A stretch of DNA of 33,111 nucleotides from Candidatus Troglogloeales bacterium (GCA_005239745.1 SBBL01000095.1:1-33111); one strand, 5' to 3'. Shown: positions 1-7,906, counted from the stretch's first letter. Numbers and translations: made by a program. The notes: a model not told the origin generated them from the sequence alone.

Positions 1-2
1 AA

Positions 3-173
3 GGTGTTCATTGGCCTGATCTTGACGAGGACATTAGCGTCGAGGGGATGCTTCATGGAACTCCGGCGCGCTGCCCGAAACAGAAAGTCGAGACCTCTGG
101 GTTACGCACACGCCGCCACGATTCTCCCAACCAACGTATGCGGCCGACGCGAAAGAAGGCCGAACGCGGCTGA
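3..173 (+). CDS. DUF2442-like protein, C-terminal end (5' end outside window)
   Basis: The reading frame open at the left edge begins with residues GVHWPDLDEDISVEGML and runs to a TGA at 171-173. The 'HWPDLDEDISVEGLL' block is the characteristic C-terminus of small DUF2442 proteins, which often sit beside toxin-antitoxin-like genes. In the family the protein normally stops shortly after this block. Here about 38 further residues follow, rich in Arg and Lys and without recognisable similarity, so the end may be frameshifted or altered by recombination. The antitoxin gene follows 43 bases downstream. The molecular role of DUF2442 is not established. Identification rests on one motif remembered from the family, so it is moderate in confidence. 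Confidence 0.5.
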   Translation, partial: GVHWPDLDEDISVEGMLHGTPARCPKQKVETSGLRTRRHDSPNQRMRPTRKKAERG

Positions 174-216
174 TGCTTTTCGTTGGTGCCATTGTCATGT
201 ACTGAAGGGGGATCCG

Positions 217-399
217 ATGAGAGGCATTGAGTTTGTCGTCGACGAGGCTGGCGAGCGCAAGGCGGTCATGATCGATCTAAGCAAACACCGCGAGCTCTGG
301 GAGGACTTCTATGATACGGTGCTCGCTAAAGAGCGTCAGAGAGAACCCCGCGAGACCCTGGCTGAGGTGAAGAAGAAGCTAGGCTTCTCTGGTGGTTGA
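217..399 (+). CDS. Small antitoxin of a RelE/ParE-type toxin-antitoxin pair
   Basis: This 60-aa protein begins MRGIEFVVDEAGERKAVMID and ends in a basic stretch (EVKKKLGFSGG). It resembles the short antitoxins that precede RelE/ParE toxins: an N-terminal strand-rich half with an 'IDLSKHRELWEDFYD' segment, then a helical 'RQREPRETLAEVKKKL' tail likely to bind the toxin. The start chosen has a purine-rich Shine-Dalgarno (AAGGGGGA) just upstream. The same frame is open back to base 4, but that extension lacks family similarity and overlaps the DUF2442-like frame. The toxin gene overlaps its last 8 bases, as expected for translational coupling. Because the toxin is broken, the antitoxin may be a leftover with no partner here. 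Confidence 0.7.
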   Translation: MRGIEFVVDEAGERKAVMIDLSKHRELWEDFYDTVLAKERQREPRETLAEVKKKLGFSGG

Positions 400-625
400 G
401 TACGCTATCACTTTTGCCCACTCGGTATGCCAGGAGATGGAGAAACTCGACCGCCTGGTGGCACGCCGGATATTGACCAAGATAGAGGCACTCTCGCCGG
501 AGCCACGCCCTGCGAGCTGCCAAAAATTGCGAGGTGAGAGCGGCCTGCTGCGCAACCCAATTGCTGCCCACCCAAAAACATTCAAATATTGTTTTGGGGG
601 CCCCGGTGCGTTGTGCGGTGCTTAA
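392..625 (+). pseudogene. RelE/ParE-family toxin, 3' truncated at a repeat element
   Basis: From a GTG overlapping the antitoxin stop the frame reads VEYAITFAHSVCQEMEKLDR and continues to KLRGESGL, a clear match to the first ~51 residues of RelE/ParE ribosome-dependent mRNA interferases. Family members continue with 'W-R-I-R-x-G-D-Y-R-V-I-Y' and a basic C-terminus carrying the catalytic residues. Here the sequence changes at about base 544 into a repeat that recurs at the right end of the window, and the frame ends with 26 unrelated residues. The catalytic C-terminal third is therefore missing and the toxin should be inactive. The cause appears to be insertion of, or recombination at, the repeat. 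Confidence 0.7.
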
Positions 626-716
626 GAATCCTCATGTACACCGCGTACATTGCGGTTCCTCCGCGTAGTAGCCCTTGTACTTCAAGCCGCCTCGTGACGG
701 TTTTTAGAGGTGCCCT
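544..716. repeat. MITE-like repeat, copy 1 (left terminus lost, internal insert)
   Basis: This non-coding element is homologous to the sequence at 33014-33111. Shared blocks are CCTxCTGCGCxACCCAATTGCTGC (about 544-567) and GTTGxGCGGTGCT..ATCCTCATGTACA..GTACATTGCGGTTCCT (about 610-660). The right end (699-715, GGTTTTTAGAGGTGCCC) is the exact inverted complement of the left end of the other copy, so the intact element would have 17-bp terminal inverted repeats. This copy lacks the left terminus. It also carries about 42 extra bases (568-609) containing a small hairpin of CCCAAAA and TTTTGGG arms. No transposase is encoded. It forms the breakpoint of the truncated toxin. Confidence 0.75.
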
Positions 717-730
717 ATTGCGGGTACGCG

Positions 731-886
731 TTATGGGGAGTTAACGTTCGGCGATCTTGATCCTCTGCCAGCACCGATTAGAAAAACACCGTTCGCCACG
801 ATCAGCGAAAAGAGAAGGATCAAGGACATAATCAGATAATACTTCATCCGATATCGGCGCCATCTTTTTCGGTATCCGACGGACAT
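731..886 (-). CDS. Small single-helix membrane protein, possibly respiratory
   Basis: A 51-aa frame on the minus strand reads a basic N-terminus (MSVGYRKRWRRYRMKYY) followed by one hydrophobic helix (LIMSLILLFSLIVANGVFLIG) and a short polar tail. A second in-frame ATG lies at 847. Basic residues before the helix predict a cytoplasmic N-terminus. It lies 67 bases downstream of the cytochrome c gene on the same strand, so it may be the last gene of the respiratory cluster, comparable in layout to tiny single-helix subunits of oxidases and bc complexes. No Shine-Dalgarno is convincing and I recognise no family. It is called from composition and position only. Confidence 0.4.
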   Translation of the reverse strand: MSVGYRKRWRRYRMKYYLIMSLILLFSLIVANGVFLIGAGRGSRSPNVNSP

Positions 887-953
887 TATCTCATATCAAA
901 TGTGGGAGCCAGAACACGCCCGGCGCTTAGAATTTGCCTATGGAACTCTCGTT

Positions 954-1415
954 TCATAACGACCGTAGATAATGAATAACACGCCATGCTTGCTCTTCTG
1001 AAATCATCCGCGGCACATATGAAAACATCCCCGTTTGTGGAATCCCCTCCCTCATAACCCAGAAAATCTCTCCATCGCTACGCGAGTTTTGGAATACCTT
1101 GTTTGTAAAATCGGTGGGCGGAGGGACGATCATTGCCCCGCCTGGGCCATCGCCCTTTCCTTTCTCTCCGTGACAGACCGCACACTGCTTTAGGTATAGG
1201 ACCTTCCCCTCCGCCATGACAGTATCAGACATAGGCACTGGGTTTATCAAGGCGGTTATTTCTTCCAAGATCGGCGGTTTTATGCCCCTATCGGCCGTAA
1301 CTTCCGTCGAAGTAGAGGTTGAAGGGGGGACGATGGCGGTTGTAAAAAGGTGGGAAAGACCCGCAAAAAGGCCGATAATGACCATGAGCCCAACGGCAAT
1401 CTTCAGTGGGTGCAT
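954..1415 (-). CDS. Membrane-anchored class I cytochrome c
   Basis: The protein has 153 residues. An uncleaved-looking hydrophobic helix (IAVGLMVIIGLFAGLSHLF, residues 6-24) is followed by a Ser/Thr/Pro-rich linker and then a cytochrome c fold. The haem attachment site is CAVCH (CxxCH) near residue 78. A later TGMF segment around residue 128 can supply the axial Met, and the fold ends with the usual C-terminal helix (EEQAWRVIHYLRSL). It should carry electrons on the outer face of the cytoplasmic membrane, probably accepting them from the quinol-oxidising complex encoded just upstream. Neither the ATG used nor any alternative has a good Shine-Dalgarno. The frame is open upstream to the stop of the 39-aa gene, so a non-ATG start adding about 11 residues (LKTAFGVFLYL) is possible. 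Confidence 0.85.
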   Translation of the reverse strand: MHPLKIAVGLMVIIGLFAGLSHLFTTAIVPPSTSTSTEVTADRGIKPPILEEITALINPVPMSDTVMAEGKVLYLKQCAVCHGEKGKGDGPGGAMIVPPPTDFTNKVFQNSRSDGEIFWVMREGIPQTGMFSYVPRMISEEQAWRVIHYLRSL

Positions 1416-1454
1416 GAGGTAGAGAAAAACACCAAACGCCGTCTTCAGAGAGGT

Positions 1455-1574
1455 TTATTTCTTGCTCCGTTCATTCTTGAAGACACGTTCGAGCCAGATG
1501 ACCATGACAACGAAGCCGGCCGCAATGCCGAGGGTTGCGACGGTGACAAAAAGCCCGATTTTTAATTCTTCCAT
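1455..1574 (-). CDS. 39-aa single-helix protein between cytochrome genes
   Basis: The ATG overlaps the stop of the cytochrome b-like gene in a TAATG arrangement, which is strong evidence of translation and of an operon. The product reads MEELKIGLFVTVATLGIAAG then FVVMVIWLERVFKNERSKK: an acidic N-terminus, one transmembrane helix (about residues 7-28) and a basic tail that should stay in the cytoplasm. Size and position resemble the tiny structural subunits of cytochrome b6f/bc complexes and of cbb3 oxidases (CcoQ-like), but I see no diagnostic motif. A role in stabilising the quinol-oxidising complex is an inference from context. Confidence 0.6.
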   Translation of the reverse strand: MEELKIGLFVTVATLGIAAGFVVMVIWLERVFKNERSKK

Positions 1575-2425
1575 TAGATTTTAAACCACGGGGTAATCAA
1601 GACATACTTGATATTGAAAAGAAGCCGACAATAAATCTTTAATGGAACGCCGATCATTGAAAGCAGAAAGAACATTGTGACATTGTAACGAACAAACCCC
1701 AATTGTGTGTAGAAGCGGCGCATCAATAGGAAGGGAATCGTAAACCCTATCGCGTAGTATCCCAAGAAAACTATCCACGTGAGAAGGTTCGACGGAGTCA
1801 CGTCATAGCGGCCTAATTTTATCAAAGGGTTCTCGCTCAACCCTAACGTATTTTGAAGGAGCACCTCCAAATCTACCAGGTTGGATGATGGAAGCTTATG
1901 CGCCTCCCAGTTGTCCCAGGGCCAGTACCATGCCCAGTCAAGCCCCCGAAACGCAACGCCAATGATAATGAGGATGTACCACAGTCCCAGTCCAAAACAG
2001 AATCCCAAAATGGCAAACTTTCGTTCGGAATAGGTGTAGTATCCTTTACCACGCGGGTTCATATCAATATACGGAACGGCGATTAATCCAACAATAATAA
2101 GAGAAGGCAGCACCACGCCCGCAAGCCACGGGTCAAAATAGACAAGCAACTCCTGAAGGCCCAAGAAATACCACGGTGCCTTAGTGGGATTGGGGGTGGT
2201 ATCCGCGCTTGCCATTTCCTCAAGGGGCGCGGGGGAGACAAGCGAAAGCCAAAGCAAACAGGCCGTCGCAAACAGGATGGAAATGAGCTCGACATAGACC
2301 AGGTGAGGCCAAACCAAGACCGAATCTTCCGGTCCCATATTTTCTGCCGACGCCTTTTTGATTCGATCCGCCAGTGCCCCTTTGCTACCCGGCAGTGCTA
2401 CGGGAAACCCCTCGCCCAAACTCAA
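1574..2425 (-). CDS. Cytochrome b C-terminal-domain protein (subunit IV / QcrC-like)
   Basis: The 283-aa membrane protein resembles the C-terminal half of cytochrome b (PetD/subunit IV), in the variant seen in menaquinol:cytochrome c reductases. About residues 80-100 read PNPTKAPWYFLGLQELLVYF, in which the canonical PEWY of the quinol-oxidation loop is replaced by APWY. Helices occur near residues 42-65, 103-120, 137-160 and further on. The haem b ligands reside in the N-terminal half of cytochrome b, which is not encoded here, so a partner subunit must lie elsewhere. Translation probably starts at TTG 2425, because a perfect AGGAGG (2433-2438) stands 7 bases upstream. It heads a cluster with a 39-aa helix protein and a cytochrome c. 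Confidence 0.8.
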   Translation of the reverse strand: MSLGEGFPVALPGSKGALADRIKKASAENMGPEDSVLVWPHLVYVELISILFATACLLWLSLVSPAPLEEMASADTTPNPTKAPWYFLGLQELLVYFDPWLAGVVLPSLIIVGLIAVPYIDMNPRGKGYYTYSERKFAILGFCFGLGLWYILIIIGVAFRGLDWAWYWPWDNWEAHKLPSSNLVDLEVLLQNTLGLSENPLIKLGRYDVTPSNLLTWIVFLGYYAIGFTIPFLLMRRFYTQLGFVRYNVTMFFLLSMIGVPLKIYCRLLFNIKYVLITPWFKI

Positions 2426-2718
2426 TATCGCCCCTCCTAGAGACTAACGCTGCCTACTACCTTAATTCCGACGAACGTGGACCAACCCGACGCCCGTCCA
2501 ATGCGAGGCCGAACTGTAAACCAACCTTACGTAAAAACACAAGTGTCCGCATTGTCTCTATCCCCATAACCCCACGAGGGTACACTATCCCATAGAGAAT
2601 GGCCCATCAGGGACAGAAACATTGATTTGGGGCTCTGGCAGACGATACGATTACCGGATGGAACCCTTATCTCGGCCCTCTCCCGCAAAGCGGGCAAGGA
2701 GGATTTCGTAGGCATCGG
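2426..2718. other. Divergent intergenic region between cytochrome and ABC-F operons
   Basis: These 293 bases separate two divergent operons and should hold both promoters, but no convincing -35/-10 pair could be picked on either strand. Visible structures are the AGGAGG serving the cytochrome b-like gene (2433-2438), a short TTACGTAA palindrome near 2527, and a CCCGC-AAA-GCGGG hairpin (2682-2694) just ahead of an AAGGAGG (2696-2702). That AAGGAGG is 16 bases from the ABC-F ATG, longer than usual. A minus-strand frame of 73 codons covers part of the region but resembles nothing and overlaps the ABC-F start, so it is not called as a gene. Confidence 0.4.
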
Positions 2719-4662
2719 ATGATTTCTATTTTGAAAGTTAAAAAGCAATTTGGCGCAAGGGTACTCTTTGCAGATGCGACCCTTCAGGTGGACTGGCAGG
2801 ATCGCATCGCCCTTGTGGGGAGAAATGGCGTCGGTAAGACGACCTTGCTGGAGATGATTGCGAACCGGATAGGGGCGGATGAAGGAGAGATCGTTATCTC
2901 AAAAGGAGCCAAGATCGGCTACCTTCAACAGAGCGTCGAGCCCTCCAACGATCAGAGCGTTTTGCAAGAGGTGATGTCGGCCTCTGAGGCGTTTGGCCGA
3001 ATTGCAGGTCACTTAGGACAGCTTGAATTAAAAATGCGGCAGGCCACGGGCGCCGAAAAGGAGGCATTAGGCTTCCAGGTGGCCGACCTGCACGCCCAGT
3101 TTGAGATGCACGGCGGTTATCAGCTTGAATCAGAAGCATACAAAATATTGGCGGGGCTTGGGTTTTCCGAGGCGCGTATTACAGGCTCTGTCCTAGGCTT
3201 AAGCGGCGGCTGGCAGATGCGCGTTTCCTTAGCCAAACTTCTCTTCGCGGCGCCACAGATTCTTCTTTTAGATGAGCCTACGAATCATCTTGACCTGGAA
3301 GCGGTCATTTGGTTGGAGGGCTTTTTGAAACGCTACCCAGGGGCGATATTGCTGATCTCGCACGATCGCTCGTTCATTAACGGGATCGCCACACGTATTG
3401 TCGAGATTGAACAAGCCAGGCTCGAATCTTACACGGGCAATTACGACCGCTATCTATTGGCAAAGGCAGAGGCGGCGACGATCAGGGAAGCGACCGCAAA
3501 AAATCAGCAGAAACGGATTGAACAAACGGAACAGTTTATCAACCGCTTTCGGTACCAGGCCACGAAGGCGCGACAGGTACAAAGTCGCATTAAGCAACTT
3601 GAAAAACTGGACAAACCGGCGGCCGTCGAGGCGGTCAAAACGGTTCGCTTTTCCTTCCCCCAGCCGCAGAGGTGTCCCACTCATGTCATTACCCTTGAGA
3701 ACGTTTCGCAATCCTACGGCGCTACCAGTATTTATCAAGGATTGGACTTAACCATTCGCCGCGGCGAAAAAGTTGCCCTGGTTGGACAAAACGGCGCGGG
3801 GAAATCTACCCTTATTAAAATTTTAGCGGGGATGCTCCCGATTCAAGCAGGGAAACGGCAATTAGGTTCAGGGGTCACGGTCACATATTTTAGCCAACAT
3901 CAGTGGGAGACGCTTGACCCCCGCGCTACGCTTTTGGAAGAAATGGAAAAGTCGGATCCCCTGGGGGCACAGCCTTTCTTACGAGGTATACTCGGAACGT
4001 TTCTATTTATAGGCGACGATGTCTTTAAGCGTGTATCGGTACTGAGCGGCGGGGAAAAAAGCCGGTTGGCACTGGCTAAAATGCTGGTCAAGCCCGCGCC
4101 CCTCTTGCTGCTTGATGAGCCGACCAACCACCTAGATATCCCATCGCGCGATGTTTTAGAGGAGGCCCTCCTAGCCTATACGGGATCCCTTTGCCTCATT
4201 ACACACGACCGGCATCTCATCCGCGCCGTTGCCAATACCATTATCGAAGTGCATCATGGCCGGGTGACCCACTGTCATGGAACCTATGATGATTACCTCT
4301 ACAAAAAGGCCCAAACCGAAGCTACGGGGACACCCTCTCGACATGACTTCGCAAAACCACCCATACAAACCAAACCGAAAAAGCGCACAGAGGCAAGCCG
4401 GCAAGGTGAGCGACGGAAGGCAAATCTTAAGCGCACGATTGAAAAGGTCGAGGGCTTCATTGCAGAAGCCACACAGGAATACGACGCCTGTGTGGCTTCC
4501 CTGGCCAATCCAGAGCTATACGCTGTAAAGGAGCGATTCTATCCGTTAATGGAGCGCCACCGTATGCTGCAGGAAGAAATTGCCCTAAAAACGCAAGAGT
4601 GGGAACGGTTGTCAACGGAATATGAGGCGATACAGGCTACGTCTTCCCCTAATACCCCATGA
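2719..4662 (+). CDS. ABC-F family ATPase (Uup/YheS-like)
   Basis: The 647-aa protein has two ABC nucleotide-binding domains in tandem and no membrane segment, the hallmark of ABC-F translation factors. Domain 1 has Walker [10 protein letters not shown] (about 34-42), signature [15 protein letters not shown] (about 160) and Walker [12 protein letters not shown] (about 182-192). A charged linker rich in Gln, Arg and Glu follows (about 250-310). Domain 2 has GQNGAGKST (about 355), [14 protein letters not shown] (about 441) and [11 protein letters not shown] (about 465). The C-terminal 100 residues form a charged coiled coil, as in Uup and YheS. Members bind ribosomes and relieve stalling or confer antibiotic protection; the subgroup cannot be fixed here. 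Its stop overlaps the next gene by 4 bases (ATGA). Confidence 0.9.
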   Translation: MISILKVKKQFGARVLFADATLQVDWQDRIALVGRNGVGKTTLLEMIANRIGADEGEIVISKGAKIGYLQQSVEPSNDQSVLQEVMSASEAFGRIAGHLGQLELKMRQATGAEKEALGFQVADLHAQFEMHGGYQLESEAYKILAGLGFSEARITGSVLGLSGGWQMRVSLAKLLFAAPQILLLDEPTNHLDLEAVIWLEGFLKRYPGAILLISHDRSFINGIATRIVEIEQARLESYTGNYDRYLLAKAEAATIREATAKNQQKRIEQTEQFINRFRYQATKARQVQSRIKQLEKLDKPAAVEAVKTVRFSFPQPQRCPTHVITLENVSQSYGATSIYQGLDLTIRRGEKVALVGQNGAGKSTLIKILAGMLPIQAGKRQLGSGVTVTYFSQHQWETLDPRATLLEEMEKSDPLGAQPFLRGILGTFLFIGDDVFKRVSVLSGGEKSRLALAKMLVKPAPLLLLDEPTNHLDIPSRDVLEEALLAYTGSLCLITHDRHLIRAVANTIIEVHHGRVTHCHGTYDDYLYKKAQTEATGTPSRHDFAKPPIQTKPKKRTEASRQGERRKANLKRTIEKVEGFIAEATQEYDACVASLANPELYAVKERFYPLMERHRMLQEEIALKTQEWERLSTEYEAIQATSSPNTP

Positions 4663-5453
4663 ACCCGTCTCGCATTGCCGCCATTATCCAGCGCCATCTC
4701 TATCTTTATGGGCGGAGTGTCCCGCGGTGTGCGGAGATTTTCTTCTGGCCGTTGCTTGATCTGTTGGTTTGGGGGTTTGTCACCCTTTATCTTAGGGCAT
4801 ATCAGCAGGCCTTACCCAACTTTGTTGCCTTTTTCTTAGGTGCGCTTATTCTGTGGGACATTCTATTCCGTGCACAGCAGGGCATCTCAATCTCCTTTTT
4901 GGAGGAAATCTGGTCAAGAAATCTCTTGAACCTGTTTGTTAGCCCCATGCGCACCGGTGAATTGCTGGCAGCGCTGATGTGTATGAGTGTGGTGAAACTC
5001 ATTGCTGCCGGCACCGTGGCCACCTTACTTGCGTGGTGGCTTTACTCCTTCAACCTTTTTTTACTGGGGGTTTCTCTCATTCCGTTTGTTTTGAACTTAC
5101 TAATGATGGGTTGGTCGATCGGTATTGTCACTATTGCCGCGATTTTGCGCTATGGCCAATCCGCGGAGATACTGGCATGGGGACTGGCACTGTTCATTCA
5201 GCCCATCTCTGCGGTTTTCTATCCCGTCTCGGTGTTGCCAACATGGCTACAACCGATTGCACTCGCCATTCCTTCATCGCACATCTTTGAAGGTATGCGA
5301 GAGGTCATCCATGCCGGTGCGATCCCCGTTTCTCACTTAGTCGTTGCATTTTTGTTGAATGTCTTCTATCTTTTGTCTGCTATTACCTTCTTCTACTGGA
5401 ACTTGCGTGTGGTTCGGGAACGAGGACTGCTCATACGGAGTGGAACGGAGTAG
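4659..5453 (+). CDS. ABC-2 type transporter permease
   Basis: The 264-aa protein has about six hydrophobic segments and the layout of ABC-2 permeases of the NodJ/YadH type. A short amphipathic N-terminus ([20 protein letters not shown]) is followed by helices, a conserved region around '[15 protein letters not shown]', and a late '[20 protein letters not shown]' loop with a final helix. Such permeases usually dimerise and work with a separate export ATPase to move polysaccharide, lipid or drug substrates. No transport-type ATPase gene is adjacent. The gene overlaps the ABC-F gene by 4 bases and ends 10 bases before uvrC. The substrate cannot be inferred. Confidence 0.85.
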   Translation: MNPSRIAAIIQRHLYLYGRSVPRCAEIFFWPLLDLLVWGFVTLYLRAYQQALPNFVAFFLGALILWDILFRAQQGISISFLEEIWSRNLLNLFVSPMRTGELLAALMCMSVVKLIAAGTVATLLAWWLYSFNLFLLGVSLIPFVLNLLMMGWSIGIVTIAAILRYGQSAEILAWGLALFIQPISAVFYPVSVLPTWLQPIALAIPSSHIFEGMREVIHAGAIPVSHLVVAFLLNVFYLLSAITFFYWNLRVVRERGLLIRSGTE

Positions 5454-5463
5454 TACCTACACC

Positions 5464-7320
5464 ATGAAGCACGCCATTGATTCAGAAACCCTTGCCCTGT
5501 TGCCGCACCTGCCCGGGGTTTATCTCATGAGGGGAGGTGCCGAGGAGGTCCTTTACGTCGGCAAGGCGAAGGTGCTTGCCCATCGTGTCCGCAGTTATTT
5601 TCAGGCAGGGGCTAGACTGTCTGTTAAGACAAGTGCCCTGCTCTCTCGAACTACCCACATTGAAACCATGGTCACCCAGTCAGAGATGGAAGCCCTCGTG
5701 CTTGAAAATAATCTCATCAAAAAATATCGCCCTAAATATAACGTCGTTTTGCGTGATGACAAAAACTATCCTATGCTTCGTCTCTCTACCCATGAGGCCT
5801 ATCCGCGCCTAAGCCTTGTGCGGCGCATGGAAAACGATGGCGCGCTTTACTTCGGCCCCTATGTGCCCGCCGGGAATCTCTACGAACTCCTGCACTTGCT
5901 TCATCGGCTGTTTCCCGTCCCCAACTGTTCTATCGTCATTGACGGGACGGCCCCCCGCCCTTGTGTGGAATTTGAGATTGGGCGTTGCTTAGCTCCCTGC
6001 ACCGGATATCAATCTGAAGCGTCTTATCGGAAGATGATACAACAGGTTATTCTTTTTTTACGGGGACAAAATAAAACGCTTATGGTAAAGCTGCGCAAAG
6101 AAATGGCAGCGGCGTCGCTGGCGTTACGCTTTGAGGAAGCGGCCTCCCTCCGAGACCGCATTGGTAGAATTGAAGGGGCGCTTGAGCGGCAACGGGTCAC
6201 GTCCACGCGAATGAAAGATCAGGATGTTTTGGGTGTGGTACGGGCACAAAAGGCAATGGAGGAATGGGCGACCTTGCAAGTCCTATTTGTTCGCGGTGGG
6301 CGGGTAACGGGTCAAAAGGCCTTCCACTTTACCGACATAGCAGGACTGTCCGACAACGAGCTTTGTGCTTCCTTTCTGCAACAGTTTTATGAAAAAAATT
6401 GCATCATTCCTAAAGAGATCTTACTTCCCGCAATGCCAGACGAACAAGCCGTGCTGGTCAATTGGCTCTCGAGACTGGCCGGCACGCAGGTGCGCCTGAT
6501 CGTGCCCGCACGTGGGGAAAATGCCGCTTTGATACAATTGGCCTGTGAAAACGCGAAAATGTCCCTCGACACCCGCCTTCATCAATTGAAGAACGATCCC
6601 GATCATCGTCTATCGGTACTTAAACAGCTTCAAGAAATGCTACAATTGGCCACGCTGCCGCGCTTTATCGAAGGCTATGACATTTCAAATATTATGGGAA
6701 CGAACGCCGTGGGTTCGATGGTCGTCTTTAAAGATGGCCTGCCCAACAAAACACTGTATCGTAGGTTCCGTATTAAAACAGTGGAAGGGGTAAACGATTT
6801 CGCCATGATGGGAGAAGTGCTGGGAAGGCGCATGACCCACCGAGACGAACTTCCTCTTCCCAACCTTATGCTCATTGATGGTGGCCCCGGACAACTTCAG
6901 TTTGCAATGGATGCAGTGGCGCCGTTTTGTCAGCCGGGGACCCATCAGACAATAGACATCATTGGGCTTGCCAAGGCTAAGGGTGACGAAGGTGAACGGG
7001 TGTACCGTTCGCCTTCGTCAGAGCCGATACCCTTAACTCGAGGGCATCAGACAACCTACCTACTGCAAAACATTCGCGATGAAGCCCACCGTTTTGCCGT
7101 TACCTATCACCGTAAACGACGGGATGTTAATCTATACCTGTCACAGCTTGACCAGGTGAAAGGGATTGGCAAGCAACGCAAGGTTGCCCTCCTAAAACAC
7201 TTTGGAAGTCTTGCAAAAGTACGAACGGCAACCATGGAAGAACTTGAGGTTGCCCCTTTAATGAACCGAAAGATCGCAGAGGCGTGTTACCAAGCACTCC
7301 ATGATGGGAGCCTGACCTGA
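5464..7320 (+). CDS. uvrC: Excinuclease ABC subunit C
   Basis: UvrC makes the two incisions in nucleotide excision repair after UvrAB recognise damage. The 618-aa product shows all domains: GIY-YIG nuclease (about residues 14-95, LPGVYLMRG...LYVGKAK); a four-cysteine cluster at 155, 167, 175 and 179 fitting the UvrC iron-sulfur site; a UVR motif (about 210-243); an RNase H-like 3'... 5'-incision domain with Asp406, Asp445, Asp472 and His542 as likely catalytic residues; and a C-terminal helix-hairpin-helix pair (about 562-610, VKGIGKQRKVALLKHFG). The frame is open further upstream, but that part overlaps the permease gene. ATG 5464 gives the expected N-terminus and lies just after the permease stop. 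Confidence 0.97.
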   Translation: MKHAIDSETLALLPHLPGVYLMRGGAEEVLYVGKAKVLAHRVRSYFQAGARLSVKTSALLSRTTHIETMVTQSEMEALVLENNLIKKYRPKYNVVLRDDKNYPMLRLSTHEAYPRLSLVRRMENDGALYFGPYVPAGNLYELLHLLHRLFPVPNCSIVIDGTAPRPCVEFEIGRCLAPCTGYQSEASYRKMIQQVILFLRGQNKTLMVKLRKEMAAASLALRFEEAASLRDRIGRIEGALERQRVTSTRMKDQDVLGVVRAQKAMEEWATLQVLFVRGGRVTGQKAFHFTDIAGLSDNELCASFLQQFYEKNCIIPKEILLPAMPDEQAVLVNWLSRLAGTQVRLIVPARGENAALIQLACENAKMSLDTRLHQLKNDPDHRLSVLKQLQEMLQLATLPRFIEGYDISNIMGTNAVGSMVVFKDGLPNKTLYRRFRIKTVEGVNDFAMMGEVLGRRMTHRDELPLPNLMLIDGGPGQLQFAMDAVAPFCQPGTHQTIDIIGLAKAKGDEGERVYRSPSSEPIPLTRGHQTTYLLQNIRDEAHRFAVTYHRKRRDVNLYLSQLDQVKGIGKQRKVALLKHFGSLAKVRTATMEELEVAPLMNRKIAEACYQALHDGSLT

Positions 7321-7345
7321 GCGAACCCTTACTCTAAACGTGCCC

Positions 7346-7906
7346 ATGCCTACCTCGAATATGAGTCTTGCCAACCTTTTGACGCTTGCGCGCGTCCTTC
7401 TCATTCCTTTTTTTGTCTTTTTTTTCTATCAGGCAGGCGGAGCCCCCGTTGCCGCCGTTATTTTTCTGATTGCGTCGTTGACGGATACGCTTGACGGCTA
7501 CTTGGCAAGGAGACGGCTAGAGGTAACCCAGTTGGGAAAGTTTATGGACCCCATTGCCGATAAGCTACTCATATTGTCTGCCTTGTTTCTCTTAGTGGGC
7601 AGTGGCGATGTGCCGGCATGGATGGCCATTATTATTATTGGGCGGGAACTTGCCATCACGGGACTCCGGGCTATCGCCGCCGTTGACGGCATCGTCATGG
7701 CTGCCGAGAAAGCGGGCAAGTACAAGGTTGTCCTGCAAAGTATTAGCATCCTTTGCCTATTGATGGGTGGCCCCATCGGCGTACAGGGCCTCAGGCTACA
7801 TGAGGTCGGCCTGCTGCTGCTTACCCTCTCTATGGTCGTGGCCGTGGTATCGGCGTGGCAATACTTCATCAAATTCGGTCAGCAAATTCAGTGGGGGAAC
7901 CCCTAG
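7346..7906 (+). CDS. pgsA: CDP-diacylglycerol--glycerol-3-phosphate phosphatidyltransferase
   Basis: The enzyme makes phosphatidylglycerol phosphate, the first committed step to phosphatidylglycerol and cardiolipin, in the cytoplasmic membrane. The CDP-alcohol phosphatidyltransferase signature D-x2-DG-x2-AR-x8-G-x3-D-x3-D is present in full as DTLDGYLARRRLEVTQLG then KFMDPIAD. The chain has about 186 residues and five to six helices, the normal size. GTG 7340, ATG 7346 and ATG 7361 are all possible starts and none has a clear ribosome binding site; the conserved 'NLLTLARVLLIPFFV' begins right after. It follows uvrC by 25 bases; the uvrC-pgsA order is common in bacteria. It ends the plus-strand operon and converges on livM. 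Confidence 0.93.
   Translation: MPTSNMSLANLLTLARVLLIPFFVFFFYQAGGAPVAAVIFLIASLTDTLDGYLARRRLEVTQLGKFMDPIADKLLILSALFLLVGSGDVPAWMAIIIIGRELAITGLRAIAAVDGIVMAAEKAGKYKVVLQSISILCLLMGGPIGVQGLRLHEVGLLLLTLSMVVAVVSAWQYFIKFGQQIQWGNP

Noticed and set aside
2682-2694. CCCGC-AAA-GCGGG hairpin as an intrinsic terminator
   Set aside because: No T-run on either strand; it sits in front of the ABC-F gene rather than after any gene end.
2527-2748. Minus-strand frame of 73 codons upstream of the cytochrome b-like gene
   Set aside because: No recognisable similarity, overlaps the start of the ABC-F gene on the other strand, and has no ribosome binding site. Checked as a possible cytochrome b or Rieske fragment and not one.
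5359-5463. 35-residue N-terminal extension of UvrC
   Set aside because: It lies inside the permease gene in another frame and is unlike UvrC N-termini; the ATG at 5464 fits the family.
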